Part shown: positions 1 to 8,549 of the stretch, one piece after another
How the letters are laid out: each line of letters begins with the position of its first letter
Position numbering within the stretch: the stretch's first letter is position 1
Assembly (NCBI RefSeq): GCF_002101585.1
Contig: NZ_LQOT01000018.1
Location: 24,898-88,897, forward strand
DNA: 64,000 nucleotides
Direction of reading: 5' to 3'
Source of the DNA: Mycolicibacter engbaekii
Lineage (GTDB): Bacteria; Actinomycetota; Actinomycetes; Mycobacteriales; Mycobacteriaceae
Translations under genes and position numbers: made by a program
Notes under the pieces: generated by a model
Databases searched by the model: none
The model's input: the letters and a program-made list of their open reading frames with translations, nothing else
What the model was told of the DNA's origin: nothing

Positions 1-221
1 TTCTTGTCGACGAAGTACCGGTACAGGACGGTCTTGGACACGCCGATCTCCGCGGCGATCTCGTCCATGCTCACATAGCGGCCACGGCGCCGGATCGCCT
101 CGATCGTCCCGTCGACGAGATCGTTGCGGCGATCGACCTTGTGCTGGTGCCACCGCCGTTTGCGCCCGTCAGACTTAGCGGTGCCCGTATGGAGCTGCTG
201 TGCCACTATCGCGGATTCCAT
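1..221 (-). CDS. TetR-family transcriptional regulator, N-terminal part (Rv0472c-like)
   Basis: The reverse strand from an ATG at 221 reads open to the window edge, about 73 codons. After a basic N-terminus (KRRWHQHKVDRR) comes a TetR helix-turn-helix with the typical end SKTVLYRYFVDK. The ligand-binding C-terminal domain lies outside the window. It is divergent from the DUF445 gene, the arrangement of Rv0472c and Rv0473 in M. tuberculosis. From memory, Rv0472c has been named MadR, a repressor of mycolate desaturase genes; that role is transferred by synteny only. The 73-bp gap to the DUF445 gene holds an AT-rich stretch around 221-245 that could carry the shared control region. Confidence 0.85.
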   Translation of the reverse strand, partial: MESAIVAQQLHTGTAKSDGRKRRWHQHKVDRRNDLVDGTIEAIRRRGRYVSMDEIAAEIGVSKTVLYRYFVDK

Positions 222-294
222 TCACTAGACCTAATAGATAATACGGGCTGGTCCAGCAAACTTCGTGGGCCGGTAACAGTAACCGGCCGCGCAG

Positions 295-1647
295 ATGGCG
301 GATGATGGTGTGGTGGCGGATCTACAGAATCAGCCGAGTTGGCCGGGCGCTGCGCAAACCGTGCAGGCCTTGGCGGAGTCGTTCGCCGGTGCTGATCCGG
401 CCGCGGACGCGGTCCGATTGCGGGACCTGCGCCGGATGAAGGTGGTGGCGCTGAGCTTCCTGCTCGGTGCCACCGTGGTCTTCCTGCTCTGCCGGTGGGC
501 GCAGGCAGACGGCCTGGCCCCGGCCTGGGTGGGCTACGTCGGCGCCGCGGCCGAAGCCGGCATGGTGGGCGCGCTGGCGGATTGGTTCGCCGTCACCGCG
601 CTGTTCAAGCACCCCCTGGGCATTCCCATCCCGCACACCGCGATCATCAAGCGCAAGAAGGATCAGCTGGGGGAGGGGCTGGGCACCTTCGTCCGGGAGA
701 ACTTTCTGTCACCACCGGTGATCGAGACCAAGCTGCGCGACGCGCAGATCGCCGGCCGGGTGGGCAAGTGGCTCTCGGAGCCGGTGCACGCCGAGCGGGT
801 GGCCGGCGAAACCGCCACGGTGCTGCGGGTCCTGATCGAGATGCTGCGCGACGACGACGTCCAGGACGTGATCGACCGGATGATCGTGCGTCGCATCGCC
901 GAACCGCACTGGGGACCGCCCATCGGCCGCGTGCTGGGTTCGCTTCTGGCCGAGAACCGGCAGGAGGCGCTGATCCAGCTGCTGGCCGACCGCGCCTTCC
1001 AGTGGTCGCTCAACGCCGGTGAGGTCATTCAGCGGGTGGTGGAGCGCGACTCGCCGTCCTGGTCGCCGCGCTTCGTCGACCACCTGGTGGGCGATCGCAT
1101 TCACCGGGAGCTGATGGATTTCACCGACAAGGTGCGCCGCAATCCCGACCACGAGCTGCGGCGCAGCGCGACCCGATTTCTGTTCGAGTTCGCCGACGAC
1201 CTGCAGCACGACCAGGCGACCATCGCCAAAGCCGACGCCGTCAAGGAGCAGCTGATGGCCCGCGACGAGGTGGCCAACGCCGCGGCCACCGCCTGGCGGA
1301 CACTCAAGCGTCTGGTGCTCGAGGGTGTCGACGATCCGTCCAGCGCGCTGCGCACCCGGGTGGCCGCGACCGCGGTCCAGGTAGGCGAGTCGCTGCGTGA
1401 CAAGGCTGAACTGCGCGACAAGGTGGACAACTGGATCGTGCGGGGCGCCCAGCACCTGGTGGGCCACTACGGGGTGGAGATCACCGCGATCATCACCGAG
1501 ACCATTGAGCGCTGGGACGCCGCCGAGGCCAGCCGGCGCATCGAACTGCATGTGGGGCGCGATCTGCAGTTCATCCGGATCAACGGAACCGTGGTGGGGG
1601 CACTGGCCGGCCTGGCGATCTACACCATTGCCCAACTTATGTTCTGA
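295..1647 (+). CDS. DUF445 family membrane protein (Rv0473-like)
   Basis: A 450-residue protein of the DUF445 family, whose biochemical role is unknown. Hydrophobic segments at about residues 50-67 and 78-95 form an N-terminal hairpin with the family-like motif ALADWFAVTALF. A long charged, helical middle follows, and a final membrane segment closes the protein (about 428-450, GTVVGALAGLAIYTIAQLMF). That layout suggests a large cytoplasmic domain held by membrane anchors at both ends. Length is close to Rv0473. The ATG at 295 has no strong ribosome binding site; a second ATG lies three codons downstream. Confidence 0.85.
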   Translation: MADDGVVADLQNQPSWPGAAQTVQALAESFAGADPAADAVRLRDLRRMKVVALSFLLGATVVFLLCRWAQADGLAPAWVGYVGAAAEAGMVGALADWFAVTALFKHPLGIPIPHTAIIKRKKDQLGEGLGTFVRENFLSPPVIETKLRDAQIAGRVGKWLSEPVHAERVAGETATVLRVLIEMLRDDDVQDVIDRMIVRRIAEPHWGPPIGRVLGSLLAENRQEALIQLLADRAFQWSLNAGEVIQRVVERDSPSWSPRFVDHLVGDRIHRELMDFTDKVRRNPDHELRRSATRFLFEFADDLQHDQATIAKADAVKEQLMARDEVANAAATAWRTLKRLVLEGVDDPSSALRTRVAATAVQVGESLRDKAELRDKVDNWIVRGAQHLVGHYGVEITAIITETIERWDAAEASRRIELHVGRDLQFIRINGTVVGALAGLAIYTIAQLMF

Positions 1648-1664
1648 CCTGCGCTAGCAAGTGC

Positions 1665-1704
1665 TTGCAAAAGTTAGCACTCGGCATTATCGTGACACGT
1701 GTCA
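1665..1704 (+). promoter_or_regulatory. Promoter and palindromic operator of the XRE regulator
   Basis: TTGCAA at 1665-1670 and TATCGT at 1688-1693 are spaced by 17 nt, a good match to a mycobacterial SigA-type promoter. A perfect 12-bp palindrome, TGACACGTGTCA, covers 1693-1704, at the expected transcription start. A palindrome there suits repression, most simply autoregulation by the HTH protein encoded just downstream. The arrangement is seen in the sequence; binding is inferred. Confidence 0.5.
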
Positions 1705-1734
1705 GCAATGATCAGCTCGCGAAAGGGGTCACCG

Positions 1735-2127
1735 GTGTCGCAGGACGACAAGCTCGCGGCAGTGGTTTCCACGGCAGCGGCGGATATCGGCAGCTTCATC
1801 CGGACCCAGCGCGAAGCCGCGCAGGTGTCCATGCGGCAGCTGGCCGAGAAGGCCGGTGTCAGCAACCCGTATCTGAGCCAGATCGAACGAGGGTTGCGCA
1901 AGCCCTCCGCTGACGTCCTCAATCAGATCGCCAAAGCCCTGAGGGTCTCCGCCGAGGTGCTCTACGTCCGGGCGGGAATCTTGGAGCCGAGTGAGAAGAG
2001 CGAGGTTCGTGACGCCGTGGTGGCCGATACGGCGATCACGGAACGGCAGAAGCAAGTTCTGCTCGACATCTACGGCTCCTTCGTCCAGCAGAACGAAGCC
2101 GAAGGTGAGGAGACGCCACCTGACTGA
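1735..2127 (+). CDS. XRE-family helix-turn-helix regulator (Rv0474-like)
   Basis: A 130-residue protein with one Cro/C1-type HTH at about residues 20-75 (MRQLAEKAGVSNPYLSQIE, then LRKPSADVLNQIAKALRVS) and an acidic helical tail. GTG at 1735 is chosen because GAAAGGGG at 1721-1728 sits at good spacing and the product then begins MSQDDK like its relatives. An in-frame GTG at 1699 lies inside the palindrome and lacks a binding site. It precedes hbhA as in M. tuberculosis. From memory, Rv0474 has been reported as a copper-responsive repressor; nothing in this sequence confirms a metal site. Confidence 0.88.
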   Translation: MSQDDKLAAVVSTAAADIGSFIRTQREAAQVSMRQLAEKAGVSNPYLSQIERGLRKPSADVLNQIAKALRVSAEVLYVRAGILEPSEKSEVRDAVVADTAITERQKQVLLDIYGSFVQQNEAEGEETPPD

Positions 2128-2187
2128 TCCGCATGCGTTCTCCTGACGAAATGCCCACGCAAGATTTCACACCGAAAGGAACCCGAA

Positions 2188-2796
2188 ATGGCTGAGAACC
2201 CGACCATCGAAGAACTGAAGGCCCCGCTGCTCGCCGCGCTCGGCGCCGCTGACCTGGCCCTGGCCACCGTGAACGACCTCGTCGTCAACCTGCGCGAGCG
2301 GGCTGGCGAAGCCCGCGAGGACGCCAGCAACCGCGTCGAGGAGCGGCGCGCGCGGCTGACCAAGCTGCAGGAGGAGCTGCCCGAGCAGTTCGCCGAGTTG
2401 CGGGAGCGCTTCACCGCCGACGAGCTGCGCAAGGCCGCCGAGGGCTACGTGGAGGCTGCCAGCGAGCGCTACAACGACCTGGTGGCGCGCGGTGAAGCGG
2501 CCCTGGCGCGGCTGCGCAGCCAGACCGGTCTGGAAGACGCCTCCGCTCAGGTGGAGGGCTACGTGGACCAGGCCGTCGAACTGACCCAGGAGGTGCTGGG
2601 CAACGTCGCGTCCCAGACCCGCGAGGTCGGTGAGCGTGCCGCCAAGCTGGTCGGCATCGAGCTGCCCAAGAAGGAAGAGGCCGCGCCGGCCCCCGCCGAG
2701 AAGCCCGCGGCTCCGGCGCCCGCCAAGAAGGCTCCGGCTGCCAAGAAGGCTCCGGCCGCCAAGAAGGCCCCGGCCAAGAAGGTCACCCAGAAGTAG
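2188..2796 (+). CDS. hbhA: Heparin-binding hemagglutinin HbhA
   Basis: A 202-residue surface adhesin that binds sulfated glycosaminoglycans and helps mycobacteria attach to non-phagocytic cells. The first 150 residues are a charged, alanine-rich helical coiled-coil region. From about residue 155 the sequence turns into the diagnostic Lys/Ala/Pro tail with repeated KKAPAA units, which forms the heparin-binding and methylated domain in the family. There is no signal peptide, as in other HbhA proteins. AAGGAA lies just upstream of the ATG. Number and spacing of the tail repeats differ between species, so binding strength cannot be judged. Confidence 0.96.
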   Translation: MAENPTIEELKAPLLAALGAADLALATVNDLVVNLRERAGEAREDASNRVEERRARLTKLQEELPEQFAELRERFTADELRKAAEGYVEAASERYNDLVARGEAALARLRSQTGLEDASAQVEGYVDQAVELTQEVLGNVASQTREVGERAAKLVGIELPKKEEAAPAPAEKPAAPAPAKKAPAAKKAPAAKKAPAKKVTQK

Positions 2797-2827
2797 TCGC
2801 AGTTCGACGCCCGGGACGGTGCCCGCC

Positions 2828-2833
2828 TAGGCT
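2828..2833 (+). promoter_or_regulatory. -10 box for leaderless start of the DUF2516 gene
   Basis: TAGGCT ends 6 nt before the GTG at 2840, placing the start codon at +1 of a TANNNT promoter. No ribosome binding site is present, which fits leaderless translation. Confidence 0.5.
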
Positions 2834-2839
2834 TGCAGC

Positions 2840-3121
2840 GTGATCGCTGCGAACCTGGTGGGTACCGTCCTTGGCGTTTTGCAGATCGCCGTCTTCGCGA
2901 CATCGGTGTATGCCTTCGTCCACGCGGCGCTGCAACGCTCCGACGCCTACACCGCCGCCGACAAACTCACCAAGCCGGTCTGGCTGGTGATCCTCGCGGT
3001 GTGCGGGCTGATGGCGCTGCTGTTGCAGGTGATGGGCATGGCCATCGCGGCCTGCGCGGCGGGGGTCTATTTGGTGGACGTGCGGCCCCGACTCCTCGAG
3101 GTGCAAGGCAAGTCCCACTAG
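2840..3121 (+). CDS. DUF2516 small membrane protein (Rv0476-like)
   Basis: A 93-residue protein with two hydrophobic blocks: about residues 4-28, and a long segment at about 47-80 that could cross the membrane once or twice. It is assigned to DUF2516 by length, hydrophobic pattern and its place between hbhA and the Rv0477-like gene. The GTG start is supported by the TANNNT box 6 nt upstream. It is probably cotranscribed with the next two genes, because only 4 nt separate it from the secreted protein. No function is known. Confidence 0.8.
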   Translation: MIAANLVGTVLGVLQIAVFATSVYAFVHAALQRSDAYTAADKLTKPVWLVILAVCGLMALLLQVMGMAIAACAAGVYLVDVRPRLLEVQGKSH

Positions 3122-3125
3122 CGCC

Positions 3126-3527
3126 ATGCTGCGTTCGGTGTTTTCAGTTGCGCTGGCGGGTGCCGCGGTCGCGGTGTGTTGTGCCACGCCGGCAATGGCA
3201 GAGATCGGCGGATACGTCGACCGCGCCGAGTGGGCCAGCTATGACGACGGTCTGAGCCTGCGGGTGTATCCGAGCGCCTCGGCCCGGGCGGCGGCGATCC
3301 GCCTCGACGCCGCGGCCGGCGAACAGGCGTGGCGCGAGGTGCTCAACCACGCCCCGGAGGCCGATCGGCCCGGAATGCGCGAGCAATTCCTCTGTCACTG
3401 GAACTATGCCGAGTTCGCTCGACCCGGCAAGCTCAGCTGGAACCTGGAGCCGTGGCGGCCCGTCGTCGACTGGGTCACCATGCTGGAGTCCGGCTGCAAT
3501 CCCGGCGCCGCCGAGGAGGTCTTCTGA
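3126..3527 (+). CDS. Secreted DUF2599-like protein (Rv0477-like)
   Basis: A 133-residue protein starting with a clear signal peptide (about residues 1-25, ending ATPAMA before EIGGYV). The mature part is about 108 residues with two cysteines, in LCHW and ESGCNP, that could form one disulfide after export. The pattern matches the DUF2599 protein found between Rv0476 and deoC in M. tuberculosis. Its stop overlaps the deoC start (TGATG), so the two are translationally coupled. Function unknown; likely periplasmic or extracellular. Confidence 0.82.
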   Translation: MLRSVFSVALAGAAVAVCCATPAMAEIGGYVDRAEWASYDDGLSLRVYPSASARAAAIRLDAAAGEQAWREVLNHAPEADRPGMREQFLCHWNYAEFARPGKLSWNLEPWRPVVDWVTMLESGCNPGAAEEVF

Positions 3528-4219
3528 TGTCCGCGACAGCCGCCGGCCGCTGGGGTCGTGACCAGGTTGCGCAGCGGGTCGACCACACACTGCTCAAACC
3601 CGAGGCGACCGCGGCCCAGGTCGTGGCCGTGGTCGCCGAAGCCGCCGAACTCGGCGTCGCCGCGGTCTGCGTGTCGCCTCTGATGGTGGCCGTCGCAGCG
3701 GCGGCGAACCCGGCCGGTGTCCCCATTGCTGCGGTCGCGGGCTTCCCGTCCGGCAAGCATCGGCCGGAGATCAAGGCCCAGGAGGCCGTGCTGGCCGCGG
3801 CGGACGGGGCCGCTGAGATCGACATGGTGATCGACATCGGTGCGGCACTGGCAGGTGACTTCGCCGCGGTGGGCACCGACATCGCGACCGTGCGGGCCGC
3901 GGTGCCGGGCGCGGTGCTCAAGGTGATCCTGGAGTCCGCCGCGTTGCTGGAGCTCGCCGGTGACGCCACGCTGGTCGCCGCCTGCCGAGCCGCCGAAGAC
4001 GCCGGAGCCGACTTCGTGAAGACCTCCACCGGCTTTCATCCGTGCGGCGGGGCATCGGTGCACGCGGTGTCGCTGATGGCCGACACGGTCGGGGACCGGC
4101 TGGGGGTCAAGGCCAGCGGCGGGATCCGCACGGCCGGCGAGGCGGTGGCCATGCTGGAGGCCGGGGCGACCCGGCTGGGGCTGTCGGGCACCCGCGCCGT
4201 GCTCGACGGGTTGGGCTAG
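3527..4219 (+). CDS. deoC: Deoxyribose-phosphate aldolase
   Basis: A 230-residue class I aldolase that cleaves 2-deoxyribose 5-phosphate to glyceraldehyde 3-phosphate and acetaldehyde in deoxynucleoside catabolism. The Schiff-base lysine is in DFVKTSTGF, the second active-site lysine in VKASGGIR, and the acidic [10 protein letters not shown] motif is also present. The ATG at 3527 overlaps the stop of the secreted protein gene and gives the usual family length. A longer in-frame reading from 3329 would run through that gene and is unlikely. Normal bacterial DeoC in every visible feature. Confidence 0.96.
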   Translation: MSATAAGRWGRDQVAQRVDHTLLKPEATAAQVVAVVAEAAELGVAAVCVSPLMVAVAAAANPAGVPIAAVAGFPSGKHRPEIKAQEAVLAAADGAAEIDMVIDIGAALAGDFAAVGTDIATVRAAVPGAVLKVILESAALLELAGDATLVAACRAAEDAGADFVKTSTGFHPCGGASVHAVSLMADTVGDRLGVKASGGIRTAGEAVAMLEAGATRLGLSGTRAVLDGLG

Positions 4220-4235
4220 CCCCGCCCACCGGCCC

Positions 4236-4826
4236 TCAGTCGGGAATCGAAGCCGGGGTGGGGACCACCACGGCGAAAAGATCCGCCATCGCCGCCAGGC
4301 TCGCGGCCTGCATGGCGGCGGCTGACACGGTGCCGTCGCCGCTCGGCAGGGCCCGCGTGGCGGTGGCCGAGGCAACCACGGTGGGCGCATAGCCCAGATT
4401 GAAAGCCCCACGCGCCGTGGAGTTGACGCACATGTGCGTCATGAATCCGGCCAAGATCAGATTCGTCGCGCCGCGTTGGAGCAGCAGGTCGTTCAACTCG
4501 GTGCCGACGAAGGAGTTCGGATAGGCCTTCACCACCACCGGCTCCCCGGCGCGCGGCGCCACGGTGGAGACAATGGCACCGGACTCGCTGTCGATGTCAT
4601 AGGGCGACCCGGGGCCGGCGTTGTGCTGGATGTGGATGACGGGAATCCCCGCGCTACGGGCCCGGTCCAGCAGAGCTGCCGTGCTGAGCAGTGCATCCTG
4701 AACGCCGTCGAGTTCCATCACCCCGCGGGTATAGGTGTTCTGGCAGTCGATGAGCACCACAGCGGATTCGCCCAATGACGAAGGCGTGGTGGGTAATCCG
4801 GTCAGCGTGCGCAGGGTCTCGGTCAT
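4236..4826 (-). CDS. Isochorismatase-like cysteine hydrolase
   Basis: A 196-residue cytoplasmic hydrolase of the isochorismatase-like (cysteine hydrolase) superfamily. The triad is visible: Asp in VVLIDCQNTY, Lys in VVKAYPNSF and the nucleophile Cys in THMCVNSTAR. Members act on isochorismate, nicotinamide, N-carbamoyl compounds and other amides, and the substrate here cannot be read from sequence. A strong site (GGAGAAGAG) precedes the ATG at 4826. It lies 59 bp downstream of the HxlR regulator on the same strand and is probably controlled with it. It is not at this place in M. tuberculosis, so it belongs to the inserted island. Confidence 0.85.
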   Translation of the reverse strand: MTETLRTLTGLPTTPSSLGESAVVLIDCQNTYTRGVMELDGVQDALLSTAALLDRARSAGIPVIHIQHNAGPGSPYDIDSESGAIVSTVAPRAGEPVVVKAYPNSFVGTELNDLLLQRGATNLILAGFMTHMCVNSTARGAFNLGYAPTVVASATATRALPSGDGTVSAAAMQAASLAAMADLFAVVVPTPASIPD

Positions 4827-4885
4827 GGGTTCTCTTCTCCAATAGTCGGGTCGATGTTGCGGAGTGTGTCGTGAGGGTGATTCGG

Positions 4886-5578
4886 CTATCCGGCGGCTGA
4901 CTTGGTGGCCAGGACATCGGATGAGAACGGGCTCAGCGCGAACCACTTCGGGAGGGCTCGCGCGAGCTTGGCCGGGCCTTCTACCAGGATCTCGCCAGTG
5001 GCAATGGCGTCTTCCAATTGACGATGACCGAACCAGATCTGGTGCCACAGTCGACCGCTCCCGGTCACGCTGAGATCGACCGGGAAACGGGGATCGTGAA
5101 GGCAGACCGATACTTCGGCGCTTGTGGCTACGATCCAGCCCCGTCTCACCTCGCCGTCGGTGAAGTCGAACTGGATGGTGGTGCGCCCTTCGGGCAGCGC
5201 AGAGGTGACTCCTGCGCGCATGCGCCACAACAGCAGGGCATTGTCGACCTGGTCGGGCTCTGGTTCAGGAAACCACCAGCGCACCGTCCAGCGCCCCAGC
5301 GCGTAGATCAGTTCGTGGAGGTCTTCACCCGCTTCGGTGAGCCGGTATTCGTGGGTGCGGCCGGTGCCTGTGGGCACCCGGGTGAGCACCCCGACTCCCT
5401 CCAGGTGCCGCAAGCGGGCAGCGAGCAGGCTACGCGACAATCCAGGCAACCCCCGCAGGATTGCGCTGAACTGGCTTGAGCCGACCATGATTTCACGGAC
5501 GATCAGCAGGCTCCAGCGATCACCGAGCACGCTCGCCCCGATCGATACGGGACAGTATTCGGCAGGAACTACGGGCAT
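4886..5578 (-). CDS. HxlR-family regulator with C-terminal SCP2-like domain
   Basis: A 230-residue protein. Residues 1-100 are an HxlR winged helix (EYCPVSIGASVLGDRWSLLI, then SRSLLAARLRHLEGVGVL) with the early cysteine typical of the family, which in some members senses electrophiles or aldehydes. The C-terminal 110 residues resemble an SCP2 sterol-carrier fold, a common HxlR fusion that may bind a hydrophobic ligand. ATG 5578 is preferred; an in-frame ATG at 5611 lies inside the palindromic region and would add 11 residues. It is divergent from the diiron monooxygenase operon and is its most likely regulator. Confidence 0.85.
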   Translation of the reverse strand: MPVVPAEYCPVSIGASVLGDRWSLLIVREIMVGSSQFSAILRGLPGLSRSLLAARLRHLEGVGVLTRVPTGTGRTHEYRLTEAGEDLHELIYALGRWTVRWWFPEPEPDQVDNALLLWRMRAGVTSALPEGRTTIQFDFTDGEVRRGWIVATSAEVSVCLHDPRFPVDLSVTGSGRLWHQIWFGHRQLEDAIATGEILVEGPAKLARALPKWFALSPFSSDVLATKSAAG

Positions 5579-5598
5579 GACCGAGACGCTACACCTCC

Positions 5599-5641
5599 AA
5601 ATATGGTTCATATTTAGAACTAAAATAGTAGTGATTCTAAA
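5599..5641. promoter_or_regulatory. AT-rich nested inverted repeats between hxlR and the monooxygenase operon
   Basis: This AT-rich island in GC-rich DNA contains AAATATG-GTT-CATATTT at 5599-5615 (7-bp perfect arms), TTTAG-AA-CTAAA at 5613-5624 and TTTAGAA at 5613-5619 mirrored by TTCTAAA at 5635-5641. It lies between the divergent starts at 5578 and 5699, where an HxlR operator and both promoters are expected. Binding is inferred from position. Confidence 0.55.
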
Positions 5642-5698
5642 CCTAGATCAGGGCCGGCCTTCCTGGTTTGGTTGGCGTCCAAGACAGCAACTTCTGCC

Positions 5699-6700
5699 AT
5701 GAAGACAGGTCACATGACGCTTGGAACCGCCTACGAGGATCTGACGATCTTCCAACAGATCTCGCCGGAGACTGATGCCGTGCAGGGGTGGCCCCTGCAC
5801 TTTCCCGATGGATCGCCGCCACTGTCGCCGGATTCAACTGCGCTGCGGTCACAGAATTGGTATGGGTTTCGTGACCCGAACCGGTCCATCTACGTCGACT
5901 GGGTAGCCGAGGCGCACCAGAATGAGACCGCGCTGGCCTACCAGCTCGAGTTGCTGGAGAAGGCGGTCGGTTCCGGTGGTGGTGATCCCGACTGGTTGCG
6001 CGAGGGGATCGCCGGTGTCGCGGCAGTACTGCCGTATGCCGACCGGTCCTACTTCCGGGTGCTCAGCCGTGCTCAGCGTTTGGCATTGTCTGACACGGTG
6101 ACGCTGGCACTCGTCTTCGGCGCCGCCGACGCGCTGCGTCATGTCGAGCACGCGGCAGCTCAGCGTGCGGGCATCGAAAGCATCTCCGGGGAAGTGACTT
6201 TCAACGCTGTCGAGCAGGCGTGGACCGCAGGCGCAGGCTGGCAACCGTTCCGTGCCGCAGTCGAGCAGGTGCTCGCCACCAGCGATTGGGTCGAGGCGCT
6301 GATCGCGGTCAACGTCATCCTGGAACCGCTGGTGGGCCGGTTTCTGCGGCTGGGCTACCTAGAGCGGGGCGGTCGCCGTTACGGAGATACCTACACCATT
6401 GCGGCAACCGCGACATGGCTCCAGGACCGTGACCGGGCCGGACGCTGGACCTTCGCGCTGATCGATCACCTGCTCGCCGACCCCGAATACGGTGCAGCCA
6501 ACCGGGTGATACTCACCGACTGGGTCGATCGGTGGGAGGCTCGCGCGAGCGAGGCGGTCGCCGCGCTGTTGCTGCATCTAGGGGAATTCGCAACCGCACC
6601 AGACGATCTCAACGAGGCCTGGGCAGACGTTGTGCACACCTATCGTCGCGAGGTCGGCGACCGGTGGGCCACGAAGCTCGCCGTGACGGGAGGTTTGTGA
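5699..6700 (+). CDS. Soluble diiron monooxygenase, hydroxylase beta subunit
   Basis: About 333 residues related to the beta (small) subunit of soluble diiron monooxygenase hydroxylases, a ferritin-like helical protein that pairs with alpha but has no metal site. Family-like helices are seen in EAHQNETALAYQLELLEKAV and SDTVTLALVFGAADALRHVE. It is the first gene of a tight operon whose order (beta, coupling, alpha, reductase) matches alkene/ethene monooxygenases of the group 4 type. The start is uncertain: ATG 5699 is given, with TTG 5672 and ATG 5714 as alternatives, none with a strong ribosome binding site. The stop overlaps the next start (TGATG). Confidence 0.85.
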   Translation: MKTGHMTLGTAYEDLTIFQQISPETDAVQGWPLHFPDGSPPLSPDSTALRSQNWYGFRDPNRSIYVDWVAEAHQNETALAYQLELLEKAVGSGGGDPDWLREGIAGVAAVLPYADRSYFRVLSRAQRLALSDTVTLALVFGAADALRHVEHAAAQRAGIESISGEVTFNAVEQAWTAGAGWQPFRAAVEQVLATSDWVEALIAVNVILEPLVGRFLRLGYLERGGRRYGDTYTIAATATWLQDRDRAGRWTFALIDHLLADPEYGAANRVILTDWVDRWEARASEAVAALLLHLGEFATAPDDLNEAWADVVHTYRREVGDRWATKLAVTGGL

Positions 6701-7047
6701 TGGCGCGCACAACGGCACGGCCGGCCGCGCGTGGCGTGGGCGCCAGCCTCATCAAAGGCCCGGAAACCGACGCCATCGCCCGGTACCTGCGGCGCACCCA
6801 GCCGACGGTCAACGTCACCGATCGGGGTGTGTACCTCAAAGCCGACGCTCCCGACGAGATCATCATCGATCTCGCCGAGCTGTCCGCCGAATTCGGCCGC
6901 CCGCTCGAAATCGAAGACGTCTTGATCGTTTTAGCAAGCTATTTCGGAGAGATCGACCCGCAGCGCGGAGCGCGTCCCGGCACCGGACGGCTGGTGTTGC
7001 GCGCAGAGGCGCTGAGCGATCGCTCCCACAACGACGAAGGTATCTGA
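6700..7047 (+). CDS. Diiron monooxygenase coupling (effector) protein, MmoB/DmpM family
   Basis: A 115-residue cofactor-free effector protein. In this family it docks on the hydroxylase and controls oxygen activation and product selectivity. The core GPETDAIARYLRRTQPTVNV, the strand DRGVYLKADAPDEIIIDL and the helix LEIEDVLIVLASYFGEI match the MmoB/DmpM fold. ATG 6700 overlaps the beta-subunit stop and is preceded by GGGAGG. A longer reading frame from 6532 would overlap the beta gene and is rejected. Its stop overlaps the alpha-subunit start (TGATGA), so the operon is translationally coupled throughout. Confidence 0.88.
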   Translation: MARTTARPAARGVGASLIKGPETDAIARYLRRTQPTVNVTDRGVYLKADAPDEIIIDLAELSAEFGRPLEIEDVLIVLASYFGEIDPQRGARPGTGRLVLRAEALSDRSHNDEGI

Positions 7048-8549
7048 TGACTGCGCCGACTACTCGCACCCACGATCTGATCAAGCAGTACACCTGGGAT
7101 TCCACCCGCACTCCGCCCGCCGCCGTCTTCCCGAGCCGCTATCGCATCCCGGAGCGGGGCCGGGACCCGTTCAAGCTGCTGTTCCGCGACTATGCGCGCA
7201 TGGAGGTGGAGAAGGATCTCCGGGTGCAGCGGGCCATGGACAGCGCCGCATCGCTGCGTACCACCGAGGCCATCGAGCCGCGGTGGATCGAAGGGCTGAA
7301 GCTGGCGTTGCCCCTCACCGCCGAGGCGGAGTACCAGGCGATGAAGGGTGCCGGATTACTGATCTCCTCGATCAACAATCCCGAACTGCAGCAAGGCTAC
7401 GCCGCTCAGGCGCTCGACGAGGCTCGGCACCTTCAACTCGTCGGCGCGTTGCGCCGGCACTACCTGTCTCATGCCCCCGATACCGACGGCCTGCAGTTCG
7501 GGTCGCGGGCGCTCGCCCGCCACCCCATCGGTGCCGTCGCGCGAGCCGCATTCGCGCCCAATTCCGTCAACGACCCGATCGACGCGGTGATCGCGCTGAA
7601 CGTTGTCCTCGAGACCGCTTACACCAACCCCCTGACCGTCGCGTTACCGCAAGTGGCCGCCGCCAACGGCGATGACGCCTATGCAGCGGCCTACCTGTCG
7701 ATCCAGTCCGACGAAGTGCGCCACATGGCCAACGGGCATGGCACGCTTCGTGCTGTTGCTGAGGTCCCGGACAATATTCCCCTGGTGCAGGGGTCGTTGG
7801 ACCGCGCATTCTGGCACCAGCATCAGGGCGCAGACACCGCGACCGCTGTGGCGGCCGAATACTATGTCCGCCACCGCCCATGGGCCTACCGAGATGCCTG
7901 GGAGGAATGGGTGGTCGATGACTTCATCGGCTCGTTCTCCCGCCGATTCGGCCCGTTCGGGCTACGCGAGCCAGCGCGCTTGGCCGACGTCGCCCGTGGC
8001 GTCGAATCCCAACACCACGCTGTTGCCATCGGACTGGCCGCGCTGTGGCCGTTGAACTTCTTCCGGACCGATCCGCTCGATGAGACCGACTTCGAGTGGT
8101 TCGAAGCGAACTACCCCGGTTGGTCGGCGGTCTACCAGCCGCTGTGGGAGGCATACGCAGCACTGTCTGACCGTGCCAACGGACGCCTGTTGCTCCAAGA
8201 ACTGCCCGGCGTGCCGCCGTTCTGCCAGGTGTGCCAACTGCCCTGCATCGTCCCCCGCTTCGAGGCGCCGGAAACTCGCATCATCGAATACCAGGGCGCT
8301 CGCTACGCCCTGTGCAGCGAAGGATGCGAGATCAACTTCTCATGGAATCCGGTGTCCTACACCTCCTTCGGGACATTCTGGAGCCGGTACGATGGCTGGG
8401 ACCTCGCCGATGTGGTGCTAGACCTGGGCTTCCTGCGATCTGACGGGCGGACCTTGGTCGGCCAACCACATCTGCGCTCCGAGGGCCTGTGGACGATCGA
8501 CGACATTCGCGCGATCGGGGTCACGGTTCACGATCCATTGGCGTCGTGA
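7047..8549 (+). CDS. Soluble diiron monooxygenase, hydroxylase alpha subunit
   Basis: A 500-residue catalytic subunit. All six carboxylate-bridged diiron ligands are visible: E95 (EYQAM), E125 and H128 (DEARH), E189 (LETAY), E223 and H226 (DEVRH). Their spacing (30, 3, 61, 34, 3) is nearly that of methane monooxygenase MmoX. The C-terminus (about 390-440) has a cysteine-containing YHS-like segment, CQVCQLPC and later CSEGCEINF. The family inserts one oxygen atom into alkenes, alkanes or aromatics using NADH electrons from the reductase. Length and operon order point to group 4 (alkene/ethene monooxygenase), but the substrate cannot be read from sequence. Confidence 0.93.
   Translation: MTAPTTRTHDLIKQYTWDSTRTPPAAVFPSRYRIPERGRDPFKLLFRDYARMEVEKDLRVQRAMDSAASLRTTEAIEPRWIEGLKLALPLTAEAEYQAMKGAGLLISSINNPELQQGYAAQALDEARHLQLVGALRRHYLSHAPDTDGLQFGSRALARHPIGAVARAAFAPNSVNDPIDAVIALNVVLETAYTNPLTVALPQVAAANGDDAYAAAYLSIQSDEVRHMANGHGTLRAVAEVPDNIPLVQGSLDRAFWHQHQGADTATAVAAEYYVRHRPWAYRDAWEEWVVDDFIGSFSRRFGPFGLREPARLADVARGVESQHHAVAIGLAALWPLNFFRTDPLDETDFEWFEANYPGWSAVYQPLWEAYAALSDRANGRLLLQELPGVPPFCQVCQLPCIVPRFEAPETRIIEYQGARYALCSEGCEINFSWNPVSYTSFGTFWSRYDGWDLADVVLDLGFLRSDGRTLVGQPHLRSEGLWTIDDIRAIGVTVHDPLAS

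Noticed and set aside
7047..8549. Propane- or methane-monooxygenase-type operon (groups 3, 5, 6)
   Set aside because: Gene order is beta, coupling, alpha, reductase, whereas those types start with the alpha subunit or include a gamma subunit. Group 4 fits better, though phylogeny is needed.
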